Source: MADRE3 sp963718195 (GTDB lineage: Bacteria > Desulfobacterota > Desulfobulbia > Desulfobulbales > Desulfocapsaceae). From it: 64,000 bases of DNA. Within the stretch, counting starts at the first letter, position 1, and each line of letters starts with the position of its first letter. The stretch is taken from positions 1-64,000 of the forward strand of contig CAVQYQ010000005.1 of the NCBI GenBank assembly GCA_963718195.1, given 5' to 3'. Under the pieces are notes generated by a model. That model saw only the letters and a list, made by a program, of their open reading frames with translations, made no database searches and was not told where the DNA came from. Below are positions 11,753 to 21,467 of this stretch, in pieces. A program made the translations under genes and the position numbers.

Positions 11753-12570
11753 ATGTCGATTTCAGTATTGATTTTAACCCTAAATGAAGAGAAAAATCTT
11801 CCCCATTGCTTTTCCTCCCTCAAATGGTGTGAAGATATCGTCGTTTTTGATTCAATGAGTACAGATAAGACAGTCGAGATTGCGAGGAAACTAGGTGCTA
11901 GAGTCTTCCAGCGTGATTTTGACAACTGGTCAGCACACCAAAATTGGGCGTTGAAGCATATAAACTTTAAATACCCTTGGACGTTGTATATTGATGCGGA
12001 TGAGAGATGTACTGAAGAGTTGGAGAAGGAAATATTATGTAAAATTGACAATAATGAGGTCAAAGAGGTTGCGTTTAGAGTAAGAAGAAAAGATTTTTTC
12101 AGGGATAGATGGCTTAAGCATGCCCAATTGTATCCAACGTGGATCGTTCGGTTGTTTCGCCCTAGAAAATTCACTATGAAAGACTTGTAAATCCTTTCGC
12201 ACGAGTTGATGGAAAAATTGGTGATTTAAATGGGCATTTGCATCATTTTCCTTTTAGCCACGGTGTTGCTCATTGGGTGAACAGACATAATAAATATTCT
12301 GACATGGAAGCCATTGAAAGCAAAAAGGCAGCTAATTCAGGAGATGTTAGAGTTTTGGATCTGTTGTCAAAAGATCCTAACATCAGAAGAATGGTAAGCA
12401 AGAATATATTCTTTCGTTTGCCTGCAAGGCCTCTCATTAAGTTTCTCTACTACTATTTTATCAGGTTGGGGGTTCTTGATGGAAAACCTGGGTTAGACTA
12501 TTGCCTTCTGCAGTCATTTTATGAACTGTTGATTGTGCTGAAGGCAAAAGAGATAAAATCTGAAGTATGA
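11753..12570 (+). CDS. Family 2 glycosyltransferase (WaaE/KdtX-like), one frameshift
   Basis: About 272 residues corrected. ISVLILTLNEEKNLPHC and IVVFDSMSTDKTVEIA are characteristic of the WaaE-like GT2 group; YIDADER is the metal-binding D-x-D region. After the break near 12180 the protein continues with HLHHFPFSHGVAHWVNRHNKYS and a C-terminal amphipathic region. It starts two bases after the acetyltransferase stop. Confidence 0.82.
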
Positions 12571-12600
12571 TGTGTAATATGAGATCAGAAGATTATAGTT

Positions 12601-13350
12601 GTGTTTAAAATATCTCTGATAACAGTATCATGCAACTCTGCAATAACTATCAAAGATTGCCTTAGGAGTGTTTCATCCCAATCAGAAAAAGTAGAGCATC
12701 TACTGTTGGACAATAACTCAGCAGACGATACACTTGATATTGTTGAGTCATATAAGGGCCATAGAGTGGAAATTGTTTCTAAGGAAGATGATGGGATTTA
12801 TGATGCAATGAATAAGGGTATCAATAAGGCTTCTGGAAATATAATAGGAGTTCTGAATAGTGATGATATCTATCCGTCTAACCATGTGTTGGATAGTGTA
12901 GCGAATGCTTTTGAAAATGAAGCTGTTGATGTATGTTACGGTGACTTAAACTATGTTAAACCTCATAACACTTCAAGGGTCGTGCGTTTCTGGAGAGCAG
13001 GACAATACTCTTCAAAAAGTTTTTATTGGGGATGGATGCCGCCACACCCAACATTTTTTGTTCGCAGAAGGGTCTATGAGAAATATGGTGTGTTTAATCT
13101 GAATCTTGGTTCTGCCGCAGATTATGAACTGATGTTGCGATTCATGCTAAAACACGGGGTCAAAGCAAAATACATACCAGAGGTTTTAGTTAAAATGCGC
13201 GTTGGGGGAGTATCTTCTCGATCTATAAAAAACAGACTCTTGGCAAATAAAAATGATAGACGAGCGTGGGAAGTAAATGGTTTGAAGCCTTACCCGTGGA
13301 CTTTGCTATTGAAACCTTTAAGGAAGATCCCACAATGGTTTATTCGTTAA
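12601..13350 (+). CDS. Family 2 glycosyltransferase (WcaE/WcaA-like)
   Basis: An intact 249-residue GT-A glycosyltransferase. ISLITVSCNSAITIKDCL begins the fold, HLLLDNNSADDTLDI follows, and GVLNSDDIYPSNHVL holds the DxD equivalent. GWMPPHPTFFVRR and GSAADYELMLRFM are typical of the WcaE-like subgroup. Start is GTG at 12601. It converges with the minus-strand nucleotidyltransferase gene, overlapping it by four bases. Confidence 0.88.
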   Translation: MFKISLITVSCNSAITIKDCLRSVSSQSEKVEHLLLDNNSADDTLDIVESYKGHRVEIVSKEDDGIYDAMNKGINKASGNIIGVLNSDDIYPSNHVLDSVANAFENEAVDVCYGDLNYVKPHNTSRVVRFWRAGQYSSKSFYWGWMPPHPTFFVRRRVYEKYGVFNLNLGSAADYELMLRFMLKHGVKAKYIPEVLVKMRVGGVSSRSIKNRLLANKNDRRAWEVNGLKPYPWTLLLKPLRKIPQWFIR

Positions 13351-14359
13351 TTTGTTAGACAAATTTTCTCGAACTGTTTGAAATCGTTCAAGGACTGCTT
13401 TTTTAGAGCTCTGTTTTTTGAGAGAAAACCTAGTGAGCTATATGTTGTGTCGTGAGCTGCAAGTGTGAAAAAGAGTTGAGGTATAAATGGTATGTTTAAA
13501 AATCGAGTTGAAAGGTTGTAATTTAACCAGAAATTAAGATAAGTAGATTTTGCCACAGAAGGTCTTACGTCATTTACGAAGTGTTCGTTAAGGATTCTGC
13601 CAGTTAATATTTCATAATACGTTGATGTTAACCACGCTGCCGTTTTCAGCCCAGATTTATCGCACAATCGAAAAATTTCCTTCCAATCTAAGGAGTGCTT
13701 TCTTACCCAGAAATGTAGGTCTATAATTCTACTTAAATATGCATGCGGTGTCGTAAGATATTTTTTGAAAACCGGGTGGACTAACATAATGAATACGATT
13801 GCTTCCGGGGTGAGGCTGAAGTAATCGTTTTGGTTAATGCGTGTCGAAAGAAGGTACTCGCTCATGGAGTGCTTCAGCCGGCCAGGGCGAAGGATATCCC
13901 AGTGTACATCAACTGAAACATCACCATGAGAAAATGTCAGATCGTTGGTAATCGTCTTGATGTCTGGATGAGCTTTGAAACCATTTTCGGATGAATATTT
14001 TTGCAACACGAAATTTATCTTTCGGATCAATGAGTATGTCAATATCTTCACATGGATCTTAACCAGGATGGCGAGTAAAGGACTTCCCGAATGTGGACAC
14101 CTTTTATCACTGCATAAGGGATATCATTGCCACCCCAATAGGTTATTTAGTTTTCCAAGAACACTTACTTGGTTATAGTAATTCGCCTGCTGGGCAGACA
14201 TGTATCTTTCAAGTAATTGGAAATATCACCGGACATTCTTTTTTCAGCCTCTACTGAATCAGATAGCAAATGGTACCAGTGACCAGCAAGCCCCTGTGCA
14301 ATCAGATACTGCATGAACTCTTCTTGAGTCGTTTGATCTGACGAAAGAAACCAATTCAA
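13347..14359 (-). CDS. Nucleotidyltransferase-fold protein (PF14907-like), frameshifted
   Basis: A minus-strand gene in at least three frame pieces. The first holds EEFMQYLIAQGLAGHWYHLL, the second contains DIDILIDPKDKFRVAKIF (the G..DIDIL nucleotidyltransferase signature), the third SVDVHWDI and a helical C-terminal half. This is the pattern of the NTP_transf_5 family, often found with PqqD, HprK-like, S26 peptidase and ABC genes in peptide-modification loci. Breaks lie near 14160 and 13990. The frame is open upstream of 14359 for about 120 bases without an obvious ATG, so the start is unsure. It is the only minus-strand gene inside the polysaccharide locus. Confidence 0.65.
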
Positions 14360-14605
14360 CCATCTATTGCTTTCAGGGGGTTCTAAAACTGGTTGAATTG
14401 CCCTGATCTGTTTATCGTATTGCTGTGCATGTAATGCATAATTTTGAGAATTTGATGAAATATATCGTTTTCTTTGATAGATAGTTGTTATTTTTGATAC
14501 TATGATACAGCATTAAACATATAATCAGAGAAAACATAATAATTGTTTATCAGTCAGTAATCATACTTCTTACTCATTAACGGAATTTTCGAAAGTCTTA
14601 CATAC

Positions 14606-15727
14606 ATGATATCTCCTGAACTTAGAATATTGCTCGGATTTCTGGTTGCCTTTTTTTCTTCTCTCTTTGTTATTCCTAAAATCGCCAGTATTGCTCGGAG
14701 TATCGGATTGCTTGATCATCCTGGTCAACGTAAAGTGCATGAAATTCCCAGACCTCTTGTGGGTGGTATAGGGATGGTAATTTCTGCAACATTCAGCTGC
14801 CTGCTTCTTGTTTCTTTGGTTGGTACTCGGGGTGTTTTTCTTGGTTTAGCAGTTTTATTGCTTGTTGGTTTTCTGGATGATTTTCGTGAACTTGGCCATC
14901 GCCAGAAGTTTCTTGCCCAGATCGGAGCTGGTGTTCTGGCCATGTATTTCAGCAAGGTGCTTCTCGTTTCTTTTGGGGATTTACTATCGTTTGGAGAGGT
15001 TTCCTTTGCAGGTAGTGATGTAGCTGTTTGGCTGGTTACACTTTTTTGTATAGTGGGAGTAATTAACTCTCTAAATCTCATTGACGGTCTTGATGGTTTG
15101 GCGGGGGGGGTTTCTTTTATCGCATTTTTTGCATTTGCACTTCATGCATCCTTTGCGGGTAATATGGGCCTGATGATTATCAATCTTGCCTTTGCAGGTG
15201 CGGTGCTTGGATTTCCTGCGTTACAATTGGCCTCCAGCCTCTGTTTTTATGGGTGATGCGGGGAGTTTGTGTCTTGGCTTTGTTCTGGCCTGCATGTCTA
15301 TAATCATGACTCAGGGTGAAACTGCACATCATGAGTCCTGTATGTCCACTGTTAATTCTCGCTGTTCCGATAACTGATACAGTAATTATCATGACCAAAA
15401 GAGCATTCAGAGGACAAAGTCCCTTTAAAGCGGATCAGTATCATCTGCATCATATATTCATGCGCTTTGGCATGAGGAAGGGCGACTGCAGTTAAGATAA
15501 TCCTGGTTATTTCTCTGGTGTTGAGTAGCCTGTCTTTGCTTGATCCCATCTTTGATATTCCGGATTATGGTCTATTTGCAATTTATCTTTTCTATTTTGC
15601 TATTATATGTGTTTCGTCTTTCTTTATTGTTTTTACCATGCGAGCTAGTTTGAAGTATCAGCGGCGAAGATCGAAAGAGACAAAACAGTCGTCCAGAGGG
15701 AATGGTTTAAAAATACATTTTCTATAG
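14606..15727 (+). CDS. WecA/MraY-family sugar-phosphate transferase (frameshifted)
   Basis: A polytopic protein of about 373 residues that transfers a sugar phosphate to undecaprenyl phosphate, starting repeat-unit synthesis. HPGQRKVHEIPRPLVGGIGM and VGFLDDFRELG (the DD motif) are typical of WecA. INSLNLIDGLDGLAGG and GDAGSLCLGF complete the conserved loops; HHIFMRFGM is the H-x-H loop near the C-terminus. Frame breaks lie near 15215 and 15345, with a further shift near 15490. Start ATG at 14606. Confidence 0.88.
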
Positions 15728-16082
15728 AAAACTGCGATTATTCAAAAAAATCAGAAAAGATTTCCGGTATAAAACAGAACTCGATATCGTTTGCCTGGAC
15801 AAAAAGAATGAAGAATACCATGGAAAACTGCTTGATTTATCAAATAGTGGCTGCAGTGCACTAATTCCAGAGTTACAAGATCTAAAAGATATTGTCGTTG
15901 TGGAGATAGCTTTCCCACTTAATGGCAGTACTCATATGATTCCTTTTCCTGCAGAGCATATCTGGGTTTCAGAGAAGGAAAACAGTTTTCATCATGGATT
16001 TAGATTTCGGAAACTGAGTGATGCACAACAATCAATTTTTATTTCATTCATTGTGAAATATAACAAACGGTTTGTGCAGTAG
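15702..16082 (+). CDS. PilZ-domain c-di-GMP effector
   Basis: A protein of about 126 residues. It contains the PilZ RxxxR motif (RKDFR) and, about 30 residues on, DLSNSGC, matching D-x-S-x-x-G. The frame is open from 15711, just after a TAA. An ATG at 15702 overlapping the end of the WecA-like gene would become in-frame with a one-base correction near 15708, which I take as the likely start. A PilZ protein inside an exopolysaccharide locus suggests that c-di-GMP controls polymer production. Confidence 0.7.
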
Positions 16083-16312
16083 AATAATTACTGTATTTTC
16101 ATATTTATTTGGATGGTTGATGATTTCGAATTATTGTTAGGTGTTGATAAAGATCCACTGCTGGACAGAATATATTGAATTATGTTCCCGGAAGATCATT
16201 ATAAATTGAATTAAAATTGAATTAAAAGTGTTTGAAACTGTGTAGCTCGTGTTATAATGGTATAGTATTAGTCGATACTTAAATTGTAAACTTCTTCGGA
16301 GGGTTATTGATA

Positions 16313-16724
16313 ATGAAGAAGATAATACTATATACTGTAACGATAGTTACATTCAGCGTGACCTGCGTATTTGCAACGTGGCTGGATGATTTTAAGAGTA
16401 TATTTCGAAAAATCAGGGATAGATGAGGCGGTTGTAGAGGCTCTGAAGCTAGGAGCTACTCCAGACTCAATAATGGAAACAGGGCTTCAGTTTGAAGAAC
16501 TCAACCCGCAAAATCTTGTTAAAGCCATGTATTGCGGTGGTATCCGAGGAGATGATATTCGGGCAGCGGGCCAAAAATATGATGTATCTGATTTAATTAT
16601 CGTTGCCGGTTACAAAAAGAGTGTTGAAGAGTGTGGTGATCAGATTGTTGATACCCAGGCCTATACGCCAGTTGCTTCGGTAGTAAGTTTTGCCGGTCCT
16701 GCGCCAACTTCAACATGGAACTAG
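16313..16724 (+). CDS. Small exported protein of unknown function (frameshifted)
   Basis: About 136 residues. ATG at 16313 follows a GGAGGG box. The first 22 residues form a signal peptide ending at VFA. A one-base break near 16397 links it to a mature part with the repeated-looking segment EALKLGATPDSIME and LVKAMYCGGIRGDDI, ending at 16724. I do not recognise the family. It is followed by a strong terminator, so it may be a separate transcript between the WecA/PilZ genes and the export genes. Confidence 0.6.
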
Positions 16725-16793
16725 TGCAACCCATTCGAACCAAATTAAGTGATTAGTAATAAACCTTTTTAGGTTGTTGAAATTGTATTATAT

Positions 16794-16830
16794 AAAGGTC
16801 AGTCCAGTTATATACTGGACTGACCTTTTC
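16794..16830 (+). terminator. Intrinsic terminator
   Basis: Perfect 15-bp stem (16794-16808 with 16814-16828), 5-base loop, followed by a T-rich run. It ends the transcript of the small exported protein. Confidence 0.9.
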
Positions 16831-16877
16831 TATTTTTTGATAGATTGAAACAGATAACAATTTGAAGATAATTGAGG

Positions 16878-18241
16878 ATGAAGCGGATGAAAATACTATG
16901 CAGAAATCTGGTGGTTCTATTGTTCTCTGTAGTGTTGATTCCTCTGGTCATGGTGTTGTCATCTCATGCACAAACCCTTCAGGATATGCCGATGGGACAG
17001 AGATGCCGGTGGGGAGGTTTCATTGCTTCCTGAGGGACCTGAGGCAGATGATTCAGATCTGTTTGGGATGAAAGGCGGTTATGTGCATCCCTATATTACC
17101 TTTGCCGGTGAGTATACCGATAACCTCTATAATCTGAAAGAAAACAAGACATCTAACTTTCTTGACAAGAATTTCTCCAGGAATATGGTTCTCGCTTCCC
17201 CGTACAAAACAGATCCCCATAACGATTGCGCCGCACAACACATCTCCTGGTGGTCTGCAACTCCAGATAAAAGATTACGAGGGAACAGACCGTTATCAGG
17301 CCTACGCGCTTGGTGGGCTTGATTTCAATGCATATTCTGAAGATTCTGATTTCAACGATACAGACGCACGGCTGGAAGGATTGTACCGATATAATATGCG
17401 AGGTGGTCTTTCACTGCAGGTTCTTGATCGATTTACCTATGGGCAGGATCGATTTGAGATCGGCTCTGCCAGCAGGAGAAATCTGAGGCGATATACATCC
17501 AATCTCTTCATGGGTACAGCTGATTACAATATAACCGAGAAGGTGCGATTCAGATTCGATTACTCAAATTTTCTGCTTGATTATGATGATGAGATAAACG
17601 ATCCACTTGGATCGCTCTGATAATACTTTCGATTTATATGGATATTATCGCTATAGCCTGAAAACCTCATTTTTCCTCCAGTATCGTTATACCGATGTCA
17701 GTTATGATACTGCTGGTGAGAAGGACAGTAATCAGAACTATGTCTATGGCGGTATAACCTGGGATACCACCGAAAAGCTCTCTCTTCTTTTTAAGGCCGG
17801 GTATCAGGATCAGAAATTATGACAATGATTTTGTCGCGGGCAATTATGACTGGGACGGATTTACTTTTGACCTGCAGTCAATTTATCGCTGGACAGAGAA
17901 AACCCAGTTCAATCTGAATATGTACCGAAAGAGTGAGGAATCTGATAGTGCCGTTGCCATTGATAAAGTTGTTCTTGGGGCCGCTGTTTGGTTATCGGCA
18001 GAACATTACCGAAAAGTTGAATGCTTCGATCGATTTTATCTACGAGGGAGCTGATTATTCTCAGGTAATAGATACCAGTCGAGACGATGATCGTTATTAT
18101 TTCAGGCCTGCATTGCAGTATTTCTTTCGGGAATGGTTCATGGTGGAACTCGCCTATGTTTATGATAAGCGGGAGTCGACAGATGATCTATTCGATTACA
18201 CCAGCAATACGGGTATTTTGAACCTCAATTTTTCCCTGTAA
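16878..18241 (+). CDS. Outer-membrane beta-barrel protein (BBP2-like), frameshifted
   Basis: About 450 residues. The corrected N-terminus (ATG 16878) is a signal peptide ending near SSHAQ. YVHPYITFAGEYTDNLYN and ISPGIWFSLP follow, then many alternating aromatic beta-strands such as LYGYYRYSLKTSFFLQYRYT and the terminal LNLNFSL strand ending in an aromatic/hydrophobic pattern. This resembles the BBP2-type porins next to Wza-like genes in exopolysaccharide loci, where they may form or assist the outer-membrane exit. Frame breaks lie near 17000, 17160, 17610, 17818 and 17960. Confidence 0.75.
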
Positions 18242-18257
18242 TGACAACACGTTAAAA

Positions 18258-19070
18258 ATGATACTGTATTTAACAAGATATGAAAAATATCTCAGCTGCT
18301 TGTTAATTTTTATCTTTGGTATTTTCTTTACCGAATACGCTTCTGGTGTTGAGTATTTTGTCGGTCCCGGGGATGTTCTTAATATCACGGTCTATGACAA
18401 TGATGATCTAGAAACCATGGTTCGGGTCAGCGACGATAGCACCATTATTTTTCCACTTCTCGGACAAGTTGAGGTCAGTAATTTGAGTATATCGCAGGTA
18501 AGTGATAAAATTACTCAATTGCTGGCGGATGGATATCTTGTTAATCCCCAGGTCAATGTTTTTGTAAAAGAGTTCAGGAGCAAAAAAGTAGTTGTGCTTG
18601 GCCGGGTAAGATCACCGGGGCTGATTGAACTGAGCGGGCCCATAAGTTTTCTTGAACTTGTTTCAAAAGCTGGAGGGCTCGAAAAAGATGCCGGAGATAC
18701 TGCCACCGTCAAGAGAAAAGAAAATGGGAAAGATGCGCTGATTGTTGTTGATCTCGTCTCTCTTCTCCAGGGCGGAGATCTTTCCCAGAATGTCGCCATT
18801 CTTGATGGTGATACGGTTGTAATCTCCAAGTCGGGAATGTGTTATGTCACTGGAGAGGTGGAGGAACCAGGGTCGTATCCGTGTGGAGATGGTTCAACCG
18901 TCCTCAAGCTGATCGCACTTGCTAACGGCTTTACCGGAAAAGCTGCAGAATCAAAGGTGCGGATAGTACGAATAGTCAACAATGAAAAAAAGATATTTAA
19001 AGATGTGGACCTTGATTCGACAGTCGTTGTCGACAACGATGTTATTGTTGTCCCTGAAAGTTTCTTTTAA
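18258..19070 (+). CDS. Wza-like polysaccharide export protein
   Basis: An intact 270-residue exporter. A signal sequence (about 1-30, no lipobox seen) precedes the Poly_export domain YFVGPGDVLNITVYDNDDLE; two SLBB-type repeats follow (VVVLGRVRSPGLIELSG and MCYVTGEVEEPGSYPCGDG). It forms the periplasmic/outer-membrane channel of Wzx/Wzy systems. Lack of a lipobox is shared with several exporters that work with a separate barrel, fitting the preceding gene. One of the few intact genes before 24 kb. Confidence 0.92.
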   Translation: MILYLTRYEKYLSCLLIFIFGIFFTEYASGVEYFVGPGDVLNITVYDNDDLETMVRVSDDSTIIFPLLGQVEVSNLSISQVSDKITQLLADGYLVNPQVNVFVKEFRSKKVVVLGRVRSPGLIELSGPISFLELVSKAGGLEKDAGDTATVKRKENGKDALIVVDLVSLLQGGDLSQNVAILDGDTVVISKSGMCYVTGEVEEPGSYPCGDGSTVLKLIALANGFTGKAAESKVRIVRIVNNEKKIFKDVDLDSTVVVDNDVIVVPESFF

Positions 19071-19143
19071 AGATAGTCATCCGTCTCAATTTATTATTCA
19101 CACGTCGCTCCGTATGCCTTTCAGCTGATTCTCAGGTATAAAT

Positions 19144-21377
19144 ATGTCTGAACAACTTGAACAAAAGCTGTATGAAACGGATGAGCGTGAAATTCACCTG
19201 CGTGATTATTTCCAAGTACTGCTCAAAAGGAAGTTTCTGATCTTCACCATCCTGCTTTTTACCGTACTAATAACCACAATCAGAACCTATACAGCAACAC
19301 CGCTCTACACTGCTTCATCCGATGTGTTAATTGAGAGAAATCGTGGCAGCCGTGGTCTCGAGACAGATTATTACTATTCCTATGATCCTGAATTTCTCAC
19401 CACTCAATCCGAGATTATCAGAAGTGTTAATGTTGCGGCACGGGTTGTCGAACAACTGGGTCTGGATACAAAGTATCGACACTATTTTTTTGATTCAGAT
19501 GAAGAAGATACAACTATTCTGCAATCGGCAAAAACGGCAGTAAGAGAATGGTTGAAAGAGACACTCACATTTTTTTCAAGTGCCGATACGGTTGACAGTG
19601 ATGCTGGATCGCCTGAAGGAGAAGAAATTGATGTTGCTCCGGTTACTGATGAGGAAATAATTGCCTGGATGGTCAGCGGCGGTCTGAGCTGTTGAGCCGG
19701 TAATGGATACGAAAATCGTCTCAATCAGCTACACAGACGAAAACCCCGCTATGGCACAACTTGTCACCAACGCAGTTGTCAAGGCGTATATGGATGAGAT
19801 GCTGGAAATAAAACTGGCGACATCTAATTATTCGCTTCAGTGGATGACCCAGAAGGCTGCCCAGGAACGTGAAAAACTGGAGCGATCTGAGCGTGTCTTG
19901 CAGAAATATATGCGTGACAATGATCTTGTCACCGTTGAAAATAAACTCACTATCTATCCGCAAAAGCTAAGTGATTTCAGCTCTCAACTCACTATTGCTG
20001 AGGCTGAAAGAAAGGAACTACAGACCCTGCTGGATAAAATCAACGCGGCCGGAGAGGACCTTGACAAGCTTGAGAATATACCCGGTTTTGCCGACAGTCA
20101 GGTTTTGAAAACCGTCAGGGAAAAACTGTACAAAGCTACCCAGAATATCAAGGAATTATCTAAAAAGTACGGTCCAAAGCATCCACTGATGATAAAGGCT
20201 CAGGGTGAGCTCGAGGTGTTAAATAACGAGAAAAGTTTTGAAATTAAGAGGATTATCGCTTCAACGAAGAATGCATATGAACTCGCAGCCTCGAAGGAAA
20301 CGAATATCAGGGAATTGCTGGATGAAACCAAGAATGAGGTCCTCAATTTAAATGAGAAATTCATCCAGTACTCGATTTTGAAACGTGATGTTGATTCCAA
20401 CCGTGTGCTCTATGATGCTCTTGAATCGAGTATAAAGACAGAGAGTGTTACCGAGCAGTCGCAAAGTGTCAATATCTGGGTGGTTCGCAAGGCGAGTATG
20501 CCGGAGGCACCTTCTTATCCGAACAAGAGACGCAGTGTCATCCTTGGTTTCATCCTGGGTCTTTTTGGTGGCATAGGGATGGCTTTTCTGATCGAATATC
20601 TTGATAACACCGCTAAGTCAGAAGTCGAACTGGAGCGCAGATACGGGATCACCGTACTTGGTTCCATTGAACGTCTCAAAAGCTCTGATCCCATAGAGAC
20701 CCATGTTCTTACCAAACCGCTGTCTCCGGTCAGCGAAAGTTATCGTCTGATCAGATCAAGTCTGCTGCTGTCATCTGCTGAAAGACCTCCCCAGGTAATT
20801 CTGTTGACAAGTATGAGCCCCCAGGAAGGAAAGACATCCACAACAGCAAACCTGGCACGGGTTCTTTCTCAGGGAGAAAAACGGGTTCTGATTATCGATT
20901 GTGACCTCAGAAGGCCAAGAGGGCACTCGCTGTTCAATGTCTCCAATGACAATGGTCTGAGTAATTACCTGACAGGAAACTGCGAGGAAATTCCCCTGAC
21001 ACAGGTTCCCAGTGAACCGTTGTCCATCCTGTCAGCAGGGCCGATCCCGCCAAATCCGGCTGAGTTGCTGGGATCAACAAAAATGGAACAATTACTCGCT
21101 GAGATGAGAGATCAGTTTGACTTTATATTGCTGGACTCTCCTCCTATTCAGCGTGTTGCTGACAGCCTGGCCTTGAGTAAGATAGTCGATGGAACAATCC
21201 TCGTGGTCCGCTATGGCAAGACTACTTTCGATATGTTAAATGGCGGAATTAAAAAGCTTACCGATGTTGATGCCAGCAATCCTCGGGTTCGTATTGAACG
21301 GTATGAAACGCAGCGACAATAAGGCGTATTACGGTTACAGTTCCTACTATGCGTCTGATGACAAAATAGAGAATTAA
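19144..21377 (+). CDS. Wzz/BY-kinase chain-length regulator (two frameshifts)
   Basis: About 744 residues. An N-terminal Wzz domain (membrane helix about 31-50) is followed by a long coiled coil, a second membrane helix (SVILGFILGLFGGIGMAFLI) and a bacterial tyrosine kinase domain. Kinase motifs are LLTSMSPQEGKTSTTANLA (Walker A) and RVLIIDCDLRRPRG (Walker A'), then FILLDSPP (Walker B). Frame breaks lie near 19690 and 21275. The corrected end carries the tyrosine cluster AYYGYSSYYASDD, the usual autophosphorylation tail, stopping at 21375-21377. It couples chain length and export to phosphorylation. Confidence 0.9.
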
Positions 21378-21467
21378 CGGGTACTACATCCATCAGGCTG
21401 TCAGCCTTTTAGAAGGCCAGTTTAGCACTCGTTGCTTTGCGCTATCTCATCGTGATATTATATCAGA

